Below are positions 25,777 to 34,524 of a DNA stretch of 64,000 nt, in pieces (position 1 is the stretch's first letter; every line of letters begins with the position of its first letter). The translations under genes and the position numbers were made by a program. The notes beneath the pieces are model-generated. The model ran no database searches, was not told the origin of the DNA, and worked only from the letters and a program-made list of their open reading frames with translations. The stretch comes from Photobacterium gaetbulicola Gung47 (lineage in GTDB: Bacteria > Pseudomonadota > Gammaproteobacteria > Enterobacterales > Vibrionaceae), in contig CP005973.1 in the NCBI GenBank assembly GCA_000940995.1, positions 620,001 through 684,000 of the forward strand, in the 5' to 3' direction.

Positions 25777-27415
25777 AACCTCATCTCCCCAGGCTAAGAA
25801 AGAAGCCATTAAACAAATATCGTCGATATGGTTGGTTCCTGTTATTGCTGTCGGGATTGGTATATGGATGCTGATTCAGTTTATCACTAGCCAAGGGCCT
25901 GAAATTGTATTGAATATCGATACTGCAGAGGGTATAGAGGTCGGCAAAACTGAAATTAAAGCGTTGAACGTTAAAGTCGGTGTGGTCACGGCGGTAACCT
26001 TAAATGAGGATTACAGTGCTATTCAGGTGACAGCTCAAATGGATAAAGACGCAGCCCGGATGCTCAAGGAAGATTCTTTATTTTGGGTAGTAAAGCCGCG
26101 CATCGGAAAGTCAGGGGTGTCTGGGTTGGATACCTTGTTATCGGGGGCATACATCCAACTGCGACCGGGTAAAAGCGAGGAAGAACAACGTACTTTCGAT
26201 GTATTGGATATTCCACCGGTCGCGCCGCCGGATGCCAAGGGGCTGCGCCTGATCCTGACCCACAGTGAGGCGGGCAAGTTGGGCGTGGGGGATCCGGTAC
26301 TTTATGAGGGCTTCACGGTCGGTCGGGTTGAAAACGCTACCTTTGATACCGAAAGTAAAAAAGCGCACTACCAGCTATTTATTTTCGAACCGTATAACAG
26401 TTTGATCAGGAAAAGTACCCGTTTCTGGTTGACCTCTGGGGTTGATTTGCAAATGTCGGCGGAAGGTTTCAACTTGAAAATTGGTTCAATCGAATCTTTG
26501 ATCACTGGCGGTGTAAGCTTTCGCGTGCCGAAAGGGCGAGAGCCTGGTGAGCTTATTACCAAAGATAAATCTAAGTTCCGTTTATATGACAACATCAAGC
26601 AAGTGCGTGAGCGATTTTTCGAAGATTACCTTGAATATGTCATGCTTTTTGATGAGTCCGTACGGGGCTTGAAACCAGGTGCGCCTGTTGAGTATCGCGG
26701 TATTCAAATCGGTACGGTTCGCAAAGTGCCTTTGGATATCATGAGCGGCGAGAAAAGCTTTTCCAACCGGCAAATTCCGGTGCTAGTCCGCATTGAATTG
26801 GATAGGGTAAGCGCCCATGTTAAATACCAAAATTTGGAGAAGCTAAAGGCTAGCCTTGAAGACGAGTTTAGTTATGGCCTGCGCGGGTCATTGAAAACCG
26901 CGAACATCTTAACCGGAGCATTATTGGTGGACGTTGAAGTCTATCCTGAAGAGAAGAAGTATAAACACCGTAATTATGGTGAGTATGATGTTTTTCCAAC
27001 CAAAGCTGGCGGTTTTGCCCAGATCCAAAAAGAGATCACGTCAATATTGAAAAAGATCAACAATTTACCTGTTGAAGATACTTTGTTGACCCTGAACAAA
27101 ACGTTGGAAACTTCGCAGAAAACATTGTTAGCGGCTGGAAAAGTTGCCAAAGAGCTCAATAGCCTGCTGGCACAGAAAGACACTAAGGCGATACCGGGGG
27201 AAATTCGTGAAAGCTTGCAGCAGATCCAAGATACTCTTAACGGCTACAGCCCTGATGGTGCGCCTTATCAGAATTTGGAGCAGGCATTGATACAGTTTGA
27301 ACAAGTGATGGCAGAGCTACAGCCGGTATTGCGGCAGATAAATGAAAAACCCAACTCGCTGATTTTCAGCGGGGAAAAACCGGCTGATCCCATTCCTGTC
27401 GGAGGACGTCAATAA
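25769..27415 (+). CDS. pqiB: PqiB MCE-domain lipid transport protein
   Basis: The 548-residue product has one N-terminal membrane helix (about 20-40) and then three MCE domains (about 45-135, 160-220 and 285-385). Each carries the beginning D/E-G-x-x-VGK or LKPGAPVEYRGIQIGTV-type motif. A helical C-terminal region (about 420-530) should form the coiled-coil needle seen in E. coli PqiB, which spans the periplasm. It works with PqiA and the lipoprotein PqiC. Overlaps both neighbours, so tightly coupled. Confidence 0.95.
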   Translation: MSETSSPQAKKEAIKQISSIWLVPVIAVGIGIWMLIQFITSQGPEIVLNIDTAEGIEVGKTEIKALNVKVGVVTAVTLNEDYSAIQVTAQMDKDAARMLKEDSLFWVVKPRIGKSGVSGLDTLLSGAYIQLRPGKSEEEQRTFDVLDIPPVAPPDAKGLRLILTHSEAGKLGVGDPVLYEGFTVGRVENATFDTESKKAHYQLFIFEPYNSLIRKSTRFWLTSGVDLQMSAEGFNLKIGSIESLITGGVSFRVPKGREPGELITKDKSKFRLYDNIKQVRERFFEDYLEYVMLFDESVRGLKPGAPVEYRGIQIGTVRKVPLDIMSGEKSFSNRQIPVLVRIELDRVSAHVKYQNLEKLKASLEDEFSYGLRGSLKTANILTGALLVDVEVYPEEKKYKHRNYGEYDVFPTKAGGFAQIQKEITSILKKINNLPVEDTLLTLNKTLETSQKTLLAAGKVAKELNSLLAQKDTKAIPGEIRESLQQIQDTLNGYSPDGAPYQNLEQALIQFEQVMAELQPVLRQINEKPNSLIFSGEKPADPIPVGGRQ

Positions 27416-28002
27416 TGAACAAGGGAATAATTCTGGCGCTTGCCCTGTTGGCGGTAACAGGGTGCAGCTCGACGGAGCCTGTGACGAAAACGTATTTGCT
27501 GCCTGATCACAGCAGTGATTTAACCATGGCGTTTGCCAACAAGCATCAACCGGTGGTTATTGTTCGCCCCGTTGAAGTGGCCGAGCATCTGGCGGGAACT
27601 GGGCTTGTTTACCAAAGCAGTGAAACCGAAGTGGTCCAGGCTCAGCAAAACTTATGGGCAGAAAGCTTATCGCGTCAGTTGACACGGATCATTACTCAGG
27701 ATTTGCGTCAAAAGCAATCAAGATACTGGTTCGATGAGCTGACTCCTGTTGTAAATAGCGGTAATTTGCCGAAACTGCAGGTGAAGTTTACCCAGTTCAA
27801 CGGTCACTACAGCGGTGGCGCAAGATTGAGCGGACAATGGCTACTGGTTGATAAGCAAGGTGAAGCCTTGGCAAGGCAGCCGTTTTTCATTCAAGTCCCA
27901 CTCGAGCAAGATGGCTATGATGCACAGGTGAAAGCATTGGCTGAAGGCGTGGCGCGTTTAACCAACCAGATCAGCCAGAGCATTAATAGTCTGGCGATGT
28001 AA
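27415..28002 (+). CDS. pqiC: PqiC outer membrane lipoprotein
   Basis: The 195-residue product begins MNKGIILALALLAVTGC, a lipoprotein signal with lipobox VTGC, followed by SSTEP. Serine at +2 favours outer membrane sorting. The remainder fits the ABC-type transport auxiliary lipoprotein family (DUF330): YLLPDH early, VVIVRPVEVAEHL, and a final strand-helix region. It docks the PqiB needle at the outer membrane. Its ATG overlaps the pqiB stop (TAATG). Confidence 0.92.
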   Translation: MNKGIILALALLAVTGCSSTEPVTKTYLLPDHSSDLTMAFANKHQPVVIVRPVEVAEHLAGTGLVYQSSETEVVQAQQNLWAESLSRQLTRIITQDLRQKQSRYWFDELTPVVNSGNLPKLQVKFTQFNGHYSGGARLSGQWLLVDKQGEALARQPFFIQVPLEQDGYDAQVKALAEGVARLTNQISQSINSLAM

Positions 28003-28027
28003 ATCGGGTCCGATTTGATTTGCTGAA

Positions 28028-28055
28028 AAAAGAGCCCTCATCAGAGGGCTCTTTT
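28028..28055. terminator. bidirectional Rho-independent terminator
   Basis: AAAAGAGCCCTC pairs with GAGGGCTCTTTT around ATCA, just past pqiC and before the end of the convergent gene at 28062. Confidence 0.9.
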
Positions 28056-28061
28056 GTTTGG

Positions 28062-28277
28062 TTATCGTTGACTATGCCTGTAATAGCCGTTTATCCAGCA
28101 CTCTGGTAATTCCTCACCAGAAGGAAAAGCCAAACTTTGTTTGTCGACAGTAACCGGATCGGCAAGATCTTCGCCGGATTGATACTGCACTTTGACATGT
28201 GAGGAGAAGGGGTTGACCAAAGAAGACATGTCGATGACGTCAACTAAATCACCAGTGCGTGACTCTCTTAGAAACAT
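28062..28277 (-). CDS. small hypothetical protein (71 aa)
   Basis: I start at the ATG at 28277, seven bases after GGAG; a GTG one codon earlier is possible. The product is acidic, without signal or membrane segment. It ends with LAFPSGEELPECWINGYYR, which reads like a conserved motif of small gamma-proteobacterial proteins of unknown role. No function can be given. Confidence 0.65.
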   Translation of the reverse strand: MFLRESRTGDLVDVIDMSSLVNPFSSHVKVQYQSGEDLADPVTVDKQSLAFPSGEELPECWINGYYRHSQR

Positions 28278-28505
28278 CACAAATCTCCAAAATATGTTGT
28301 ATTGTCGATTAATCAGCGTGTTAATTGCTGAAAATGACGATGATTAGACATCAGTAACCATTATGTTTTGGTATAAGTATGGCTGATTTTGCGCGCTTTG
28401 CAGTGCAGGGGTGAAAGCGCGACACATACTCCATTGCAGCAGCATGGACTGTATCTACTGAAATCTGTAGCCATATAGAGCGGCAAGCCACAAAGCAGGA
28501 GAATT

Positions 28506-29420
28506 ATGAGCAAATATTATTGGGGTATTGATCTGGGCGGGACAAAAATCGAGTGTGCTGTCATGCAATATACTGATGACCACTGTGTGTTGCGTAAGCG
28601 TCTGCCCACCGAGGGCGAAGGCGGCTATCAGCATGTGCTCGGACAGATTAAGAAGTTGATCGACTCATGCGCCGAGGAGGTGGGTGAGTACCCTAAAATT
28701 GTTGGTTTTGGCACGCCTGGAACCTTGGATCCGGCAACCGGCACCATGAAAAACTGTAACTCGACCCATCTTAATGGCCAGCCGTTGGATCAAGACTTGG
28801 CGTCACTACTGGGGATCCCCGTGCGTTTGGCCAACGACGCTAATTGCTTTGCCCTGGCAGAAGCAACACTGGGGGTGGTCCAGGACATAAAGCCTGATGC
28901 TGAAGTGGTATTCGGTATCATTATGGGGACAGGCGTCGGTAGTGGTATTGTTGTTAACGGTAAGGTGCTCAATGGCTGTCATGGTATCGCAGGTGAGTGG
29001 GGGCATAATGTGCTCGAAGCTGATGGCACACCTTGTTATTGCGGTAAAAATGGCTGTGTTGAAACTGTGTTGTCGGGAAAAGGACTAGAGCGTTACTACC
29101 GAGAGAACAGTGGTAATCCAGCTGTTTCTCGAAGTTTTCCGGAGATAGTGGCATTGGCAAGTCAGGGCGAAGAGTTGGCGCGGCAGACGATTGACCGCAT
29201 GCACCAGCAATTTGGTCGGGCGGTTGCGACAATTATCAATGTGCTGGATCCAGATGTGATCGTCGTAGGCGGTGGGGTAGGAAACATTGAATCCCTGTAT
29301 ACCGAGGGGCGCGAGGCGATTTTACCGCATTTGTTCAATCCTGTTCTCAATACGGTACTGGCCAAGCCTGCGTTGGGCGACAGCGCCGGGGTTTTCGGTG
29401 CTGCCATGTTAGTGAAGTAG
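28506..29420 (+). CDS. ROK-family sugar kinase, Mak-like (probable fructokinase)
   Basis: The 304-residue product has the ATP-binding start GIDLGGTKIECAV, the sugar-binding N-D-A-N region VRLANDANCFALAEA with the catalytic Asp, GTGVGSGIV, and the ROK zinc site GEWGH...CYCGKNGCVET. It resembles E. coli Mak (302 aa) along its length, including NSTHLNGQPLDQDL. Mak phosphorylates fructose, but ROK kinases also act on mannose, glucose or N-acetylglucosamine, so the substrate is uncertain. AGGAG precedes the ATG. Monocistronic. Confidence 0.88.
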   Translation: MSKYYWGIDLGGTKIECAVMQYTDDHCVLRKRLPTEGEGGYQHVLGQIKKLIDSCAEEVGEYPKIVGFGTPGTLDPATGTMKNCNSTHLNGQPLDQDLASLLGIPVRLANDANCFALAEATLGVVQDIKPDAEVVFGIIMGTGVGSGIVVNGKVLNGCHGIAGEWGHNVLEADGTPCYCGKNGCVETVLSGKGLERYYRENSGNPAVSRSFPEIVALASQGEELARQTIDRMHQQFGRAVATIINVLDPDVIVVGGGVGNIESLYTEGREAILPHLFNPVLNTVLAKPALGDSAGVFGAAMLVK

Positions 29421-29430
29421 CTGAGCTGCC

Positions 29431-29459
29431 AGCGCTTTAGGCGATTGGCCTGAAGCGCT
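29431..29459. terminator. imperfect hairpin between convergent genes
   Basis: AGCGCTT-T-AGGC pairs with GCCT-G-AAGCGCT around a five-base loop, about ten bases past the kinase stop. The T run is weak. Confidence 0.45.
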
Positions 29460-29477
29460 CTGGTCTGTTTGGGACAA

Positions 29478-30530
29478 TTAGAAAATAAAGTTAATCATAA
29501 CCGTATACACTTGAACATCTTTGTCTTCATTGTAATGAATTGGCGCCGTGACAAATTGTCCCTCGTTACCGGCGTTGTAATTTTCCCTCTCCATATAGAT
29601 GCCTTGCCATTCGGCATTGAGTGAAATCTTGTGGCTTAGGTCATAACGTATCCCAGCGGTTACACTGTTTGACTTACGGCGGTGGTGGCTTTCTCCATAG
29701 ACCAGATAAGGTGTGAATTTATCGATGCTGTAAGCGGCACTGACATACCAATTGGTCTGTAGATCGTCTGTTTGTACTTCTGACATAAATAGCCAGTCAT
29801 CCATCGAGTATTCGCCACCAAGGGTGTAGATATTCAATGTTTCTTTTTCGGAAGACGAGCTAGGGGACATTAAGTACTTTGAATTTAAGTAGCCAAAATG
29901 CACGCGGTAGTTGAACCCGCTGAGCTCTGCAGATAGCCCTGCCAGATAGTCAGTTTTGAAGTTGAACCGAGCGCCGCTGAATTTGACTTTGTTGTCATTA
30001 CCAAAGCCATAGTAAGGCGTTATTCTCACAACAGCTTCATCATTGACGTCCCACAACCAGGAGGCACTGATCCCTTCATATGAGGTAAAGCCGAGAATAC
30101 TGTCATATACCTCTTGGGGCGGACGGGCCCAAGGGTAGGCTTGGCCAATATAGTAATATTCCGAAATAAGAAATAGCGGTATGCGCAGCCTGCCTCCGCG
30201 GAAGGAAAACTGGTTTACCTCGTAGTTTAGGTATGCCCATTCTAATTCGACATCAGACCAATGATCTTGTGGCCGCTTGACCATCTGAACCGAGGCATTT
30301 ACATCTTCGATGATTGAAAGGTCAGCTTGAAGGCCGAAGATGGTGTCACAGTCGTAGCATGTCTCATCGGTGATTTCACGGTGTACAAACAAAGGTGTGC
30401 TGTTATCTGACTTGGTGATAGAGGTAGAACCAAAGCCACTGATGGAAAAATTATCGGTGATTTGTATAGCTGCCACACTGGTTAAAGGCGATACAAGTAC
30501 AGCGAGTGCAAGCAATGATTTTTGAGTCAT
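29478..30530 (-). CDS. outer membrane porin-like beta-barrel protein
   Basis: The 350-residue product begins MTQKSLLALAVLVSPLTSVAA, a signal peptide, followed by ISGFGSTSITKS, and has alternating strand patterns throughout, ending VYTVMINFIF with the terminal phenylalanine of outer membrane barrels. It is a porin by architecture; no close subfamily was recognised. It has the motif CYDC near residue 57. Its start is three bases past the stop of the PstS-like gene, so both are made from one message, opposite to the hybrid kinase. Specific substrate unknown. Confidence 0.75.
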   Translation of the reverse strand: MTQKSLLALAVLVSPLTSVAAIQITDNFSISGFGSTSITKSDNSTPLFVHREITDETCYDCDTIFGLQADLSIIEDVNASVQMVKRPQDHWSDVELEWAYLNYEVNQFSFRGGRLRIPLFLISEYYYIGQAYPWARPPQEVYDSILGFTSYEGISASWLWDVNDEAVVRITPYYGFGNDNKVKFSGARFNFKTDYLAGLSAELSGFNYRVHFGYLNSKYLMSPSSSSEKETLNIYTLGGEYSMDDWLFMSEVQTDDLQTNWYVSAAYSIDKFTPYLVYGESHHRRKSNSVTAGIRYDLSHKISLNAEWQGIYMERENYNAGNEGQFVTAPIHYNEDKDVQVYTVMINFIF

Positions 30531-30533
30531 ATC

Positions 30534-31013
30534 TTACTCTCCTTGTAAGACTGTAATGAGAATATTGGCATTTTCTGGCACGGCACTGACAGGAGCATAG
30601 GCAATCCCGTTGGGGTTCTTATTAAGCCATTCGATGATTTCTTTTATATCATCACTGCTTAGTTCCTCTGGCGGGGCTCCTTTGCCAGAAAATGACAGGC
30701 TGGCCCAATATCCGTTCATTTGCGAAACGGATTTGCCTAACAGCATGTTGTAGAATTCTTCGCGATGAATAGACTTTTCGGGCAAGTCAACTAAAACAAT
30801 TTTAATACTGCCGTTAAGTTTCTTGGTTTTTCCTTTGTAGAGCATTCTGGCTTTACTTTTTGTTAAAGCTGGGATCTCTTCATTTAATGAAAAAACGGCA
30901 AACTCAATATCTTTTGCATTATCGTTGGCAAAAGACGGAGGGCTAATTATTGATGCTAGTGTCAATAATGTCGTGAAAGGCAATAAACTTTTTAAAGTCA
31001 ATCCTTTGATCAT
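30534..31013 (-). CDS. PstS-like periplasmic substrate-binding domain protein
   Basis: I start at the ATG at 31013, which gives a signal peptide (basic MIKGLTLK then a hydrophobic core, cleavage about SFA|ND). The frame start at 31064 would overlap the kinase control region. The 159-residue product contains the small phosphate-binding-like pattern: LTKSKARMLYKGKTKKL near residue 50, VDLPEKSIHREEFYNMLLGKS, MNGYWASLSFSGKG, and NPNGIAYAP. Such short proteins are half the size of true PstS. The motif is often paired with porins and sensor proteins in Vibrionaceae-type genomes; a sensory role here is inference. Confidence 0.75.
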   Translation of the reverse strand: MIKGLTLKSLLPFTTLLTLASIISPPSFANDNAKDIEFAVFSLNEEIPALTKSKARMLYKGKTKKLNGSIKIVLVDLPEKSIHREEFYNMLLGKSVSQMNGYWASLSFSGKGAPPEELSSDDIKEIIEWLNKNPNGIAYAPVSAVPENANILITVLQGE

Positions 31014-31114
31014 TGAATTAGTTCCATCATCATGTTCATTCCTGCTATAAATGTTAGTAGACATTGATGTTAGTACAAATAGGCAAGATTGAATTTTTTG
31101 ATCAAGGTGAGGTT

Positions 31115-33904
31115 ATGGGGTTGCTGAATCGGTTTTCGATAAAATTAAGGCTGATTTCTCTTGTTGTTCTGCCACTTACGTTTTCCGGTGTCTTTGCAGC
31201 CATTGAAATTTCTAGTCTGTTCGACAAAGTTACTTCATTGAATAAATTAACGGCTCGGTTGGATTTGTTAAAGGCAAATTCGAAGTTTTCAAATTCTGTT
31301 CATGAACTGAAAATTAATAGACTATCCGGTAATGAAATAGATGAAACAGTTTCAAATATACTTGAACAAGCATCACAGTATTCAGCTATTATTCCCCGTG
31401 CTTTTTCTAGTACTCAATCTGCTGAGGCGTTATCCACCAATGAGGAGATGAAAGATCTTATCTCCGAGTATGAATATGTTGAAATAATGGAATTGAATGA
31501 TTGGTCTGATTGGGGGTTTGATCTTGTTATCCAAAACCTAGTATCGCTTGAAAAAGCCCCCATCGACGTTGCCGACGCCAATATTGAACAAAAGCTATCT
31601 ATTTTGTACCAACTTCAATGGCTGCAGTTATGGGCGCAGCAAGAAAATTGGTATATCCGTATGATTGCCACCCAGTCAGAGCAAGCGTCGGATTACAAGG
31701 AGCAATTGGACACGCTTATAGAACGGCAGCAATTAATCATTGAGCGTTATTTATCTATTAACGCGAACCCGGCACAGATTGAGTTATTGCGCAGAACGTT
31801 TGCTAATCCGGTATTCGCAGCCAGTTATAAGTTACGTGAAAGTATATTTTTGGGGACTTTTACTGGTTTTGGTGAGAATAATTCGCTTTCCGCCTTGGAT
31901 GAACGGTATACCTTGATACAGTTTGTTGTGACAGAGGTCAGCCGCCAGCTGGCACAGGATATCCAGGCGAGTATTAGCCAGTCGAAGGGGCTTATTTGGC
32001 TGTATGCCGGAGTGATCTTAGTCTCTGTTATTATGATTATTTGGCTAGGGGTTAATCTTATTAGGCGGATTGGCTCGTACTTAAACCGGATACTAAAAGC
32101 AATGGCGCTGCTTGAAACCAGTAATAAAGATCACTCGGTCGCGAAAATAAAAGTGGACGGCAAAGACGAGTTTACCGTTTTTAGCCACCAACTAAACGGC
32201 ATGATTGAGGAGCGGATTGCCAACCATAATAAGCTTCTCCAAGCAAAAGAAGAAGCGGAAAAGGCTAATTTGGCCAAGAGCTCATTTTTGGCCAATATGT
32301 CCCATGAGATCCGCACGCCGCTCAATGGCATTATAGGGATGTCAGGCATCTTGGTTGATACCGACTTGAGTCCCTCCCAAGCGGAATATGTTCAAACTAT
32401 TGAGACTTCCTCCCAAACGCTATTGTTGTTAATTAACGATATTCTGGATTTGTCGAAAATTGAATCGGGTAACTTAGTGTTGTCGCCAAGTGAGTGCCGG
32501 TTGGCTGAGGTTGCCTACGATACGATGACTGTTGTATTGGCTAAGGCTACAGCTAGCAAACTAAACCTTGAAGTAAAAATCGATCCGGAGCTACCGGCAG
32601 TGGTTGTTCTGGATGAGTATCGCTTAAGGCAAGTGCTGATGAATTTGGCTTCCAATGCGGTGAAATTTACCCAGAAGGGTGGGGTGACTCTTGAGATCGA
32701 TTGTATCAGCCAACAAGAAGGCCGTGTTCAGCTTCGTTTCTCCATGATAGATACCGGGATAGGTATTGAGAAGGACAAACAGGATCAGGTATTTGCCCCA
32801 TTTACCCAGGAGGACGGCTCGATTACACGTCAATTTGGCGGAACCGGATTAGGGTTGGCTATTTGCCGCCAGCTTGTTGAATTACTGGGTGGCCATTTGG
32901 AGCTTGAATCGGAAAAGGGGCTGGGTAGCCGATTTTTCTTCAGTTTAGAGGTAGATGTCTGCGAGGAGAGCGAACCTGGCGAGGCTGATTTGCAAGCCTG
33001 CCGAGCACTTGTTTTGGGGCCGAACAAAGCCGCAGCACAGCGTATTGAACCCGAGTGTAAAGGGCTGGGAATGGTAGCCTATGTAACCGATGTACCAGAG
33101 CTTTCGCCAAGGTATGAAAATGATGTTGATGTGATTTTCTACTGTCAGCAAAGCACCAAGCAAACGAGATATGATCTTGGTCTGATTAAGACGATAATGC
33201 CGAATTTGCCTATCATTTTGTGTATTGACCATCGCGATGAGCAATGCGATTTTGGTAGCGTGATCTCAGGTATTGTAACCCTGCCATTTTTTGGCAAGCG
33301 CTTAGTGAAGAGTGTTAAAAAAGCCTTGAAGCAAAAGGTTGTGGCTTTGTCGGTAGGGCAGGAGCCAACTATAGCCAAGGATCCCGATAATGATTATGCA
33401 GTCAGCTTCCCACCCTCTGAGTCTGCCGTAAAGCAAGTTTTGGTTGAGCAAGAGATAGACGCCATAAACGGCATACCACAGGGAGAGGCTGCATTATCGG
33501 TAAAGCCCAAGGTGCTAATTGTTGAAGATAATGCGGTAAACCAAAAAGTTGCCGGTTTATTCTTGAAAAAATCAGGATACCAATTTGATATTGCCAACAA
33601 CGGGCAGCAGGCCCTTGATATGGTCAAAAAAGGTAATAGCTACTATGCCGTGCTAATGGATTGCATGATGCCTGTCATGGATGGATTCACGGCGACAACA
33701 GCCATTCGAGAGTGGGAAAAGAAAACGGGACAGGCGAGTTTGCATATCATCGCCCTGACGGCCAGTGTTCTTGATGAGGACATATCGAAATGTTACGAGG
33801 TTGGCATGAATGACTATGTGGCAAAACCGTTTAAGAAAGAAGTTTTACTCGAGAAGCTTGAAGGGCTTGAGCCTACTGAGGATGATCAGGAACGGGCTAT
33901 TTAG
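31115..33904 (+). CDS. hybrid sensor histidine kinase with two receiver domains
   Basis: I start at the ATG at 31115, preceded by AAGGTGAGG. The 929-residue product has: membrane helix (about 10-32), a helical periplasmic sensor (about 33-295), second helix (about 296-320), HAMP-like linker, HisKA with [11 protein letters not shown] (histidine near 397), an ATPase domain with N box [10 protein letters not shown] and GGTGLGLAI, a first receiver (about 630-750) lacking a clear phospho-accepting Asp, and a second, complete receiver (about 800-925) with [10 protein letters not shown] and the late KPF lysine. There is no Hpt domain. Divergent from the PstS-like/porin pair and directly upstream of the csrB-type RNA. 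Confidence 0.9.
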   Translation: MGLLNRFSIKLRLISLVVLPLTFSGVFAAIEISSLFDKVTSLNKLTARLDLLKANSKFSNSVHELKINRLSGNEIDETVSNILEQASQYSAIIPRAFSSTQSAEALSTNEEMKDLISEYEYVEIMELNDWSDWGFDLVIQNLVSLEKAPIDVADANIEQKLSILYQLQWLQLWAQQENWYIRMIATQSEQASDYKEQLDTLIERQQLIIERYLSINANPAQIELLRRTFANPVFAASYKLRESIFLGTFTGFGENNSLSALDERYTLIQFVVTEVSRQLAQDIQASISQSKGLIWLYAGVILVSVIMIIWLGVNLIRRIGSYLNRILKAMALLETSNKDHSVAKIKVDGKDEFTVFSHQLNGMIEERIANHNKLLQAKEEAEKANLAKSSFLANMSHEIRTPLNGIIGMSGILVDTDLSPSQAEYVQTIETSSQTLLLLINDILDLSKIESGNLVLSPSECRLAEVAYDTMTVVLAKATASKLNLEVKIDPELPAVVVLDEYRLRQVLMNLASNAVKFTQKGGVTLEIDCISQQEGRVQLRFSMIDTGIGIEKDKQDQVFAPFTQEDGSITRQFGGTGLGLAICRQLVELLGGHLELESEKGLGSRFFFSLEVDVCEESEPGEADLQACRALVLGPNKAAAQRIEPECKGLGMVAYVTDVPELSPRYENDVDVIFYCQQSTKQTRYDLGLIKTIMPNLPIILCIDHRDEQCDFGSVISGIVTLPFFGKRLVKSVKKALKQKVVALSVGQEPTIAKDPDNDYAVSFPPSESAVKQVLVEQEIDAINGIPQGEAALSVKPKVLIVEDNAVNQKVAGLFLKKSGYQFDIANNGQQALDMVKKGNSYYAVLMDCMMPVMDGFTATTAIREWEKKTGQASLHIIALTASVLDEDISKCYEVGMNDYVAKPFKKEVLLEKLEGLEPTEDDQERAI

Positions 33905-33933
33905 TGCCAATTGACCCCTTTATCCTGCTTCAA

Positions 33934-33951
33934 TGTGAGATATCTCTTACA
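33934..33951. promoter_or_regulatory. VarA/GacA/UvrY-type binding site upstream of csrB
   Basis: TGTGAGATATCTCTTACA is close to the GacA-family upstream activating consensus TGTAAG-N6-CTTACA (one mismatch) and is nearly palindromic. It lies about 170-185 bases before the RNA start, a distance similar to that seen for E. coli csrB. This supports activation by the VarS/VarA (BarA/UvrY) system. Confidence 0.8.
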
Positions 33952-34084
33952 GCGAGGTGGGATTTTTAAGTTTGTGGTCGTCAGATAAATTTAGCGCTAC
34001 TACTTGATTTCTTTAAAATCATGTAGTTATAGGTGACTTGTTGAATAGCGACGAAGTGGGTATAAAAAATGTGATCGCTGTCGG

Positions 34085-34112
34085 TTGTTTAGAATTTTAG
34101 TTCACGTAATCT
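34085..34112 (+). promoter_or_regulatory. candidate csrB promoter
   Basis: TTGTTT at 34085-34090 and TAATCT at 34107-34112, 16 bases apart, place transcription start near 34120, just before the first GGA motif. Consensus match only. Confidence 0.5.
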
Positions 34113-34119
34113 TATCTGT

Positions 34120-34510
34120 GTCGGAAGGAACTGACGGAACGGAACAGGAAAGTGGCCAGGGACGTTGGCACCCTCAGGAAGAGGGCGGTGGATCAGGAAG
34201 ATTTATCGGACAAGGACTGTGAAGGGAAAATTAAAAGGAAGTGATACAGTAGGTAGGATACCTACCAGTCATGACGACATAGATGGACCACTTCAGGATG
34301 AAGTTAGGGACACCTCCAGGAAGGAGAAGAGAGTCGAGACAGGAAGTATCGACGGGTCAAGGCGAGACCGATAGGACATGTCCAGGAAGGATACAAAGGG
34401 AAAGCGCTGAAGGAAACAGCTTAATCATGGAATGATGCAGGGAGCACCATAGTAGCTGGATCGCTGCAAGTAAGACCAAGGGCGCGACGAAAGTCGCGCC
34501 CGCTCTTTTT
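34120..34510 (+). ncRNA. csrB: CsrB-family regulatory RNA (CsrA sponge)
   Basis: This about 390-base non-coding stretch holds about 28 GGA triplets (counted by eye), many as CAGGA, AAGGA or AGGAAGGA in likely hairpin loops, the sites by which CsrB-type RNAs capture CsrA. It ends in a strong terminator at 34480-34510 and is preceded by a VarA/GacA box. CsrB RNAs titrate CsrA and so change translation of many genes for carbon storage, motility, biofilm and virulence. Vibrionaceae usually have several (csrB, csrC, csrD); which one this is cannot be told, so the symbol is generic. The 5' end is an estimate. Confidence 0.88.
34480..34510 (+). terminator. Rho-independent terminator of the csrB-type RNA
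   Basis: GGGCGCGAC pairs with GTCGCGCCC around GAAA, followed by GCTCTTTTT. It may also help stop the convergent MFS transporter gene ending at 34525. Confidence 0.92.
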
Positions 34511-34524
34511 GTACCGCCGAGATA

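Noticed and set aside
34165..34374. 69-codon frame rich in R, G and K
   Set aside because: It coincides with the GGA-rich CsrB-type RNA; the residue bias follows from the GGA motifs.
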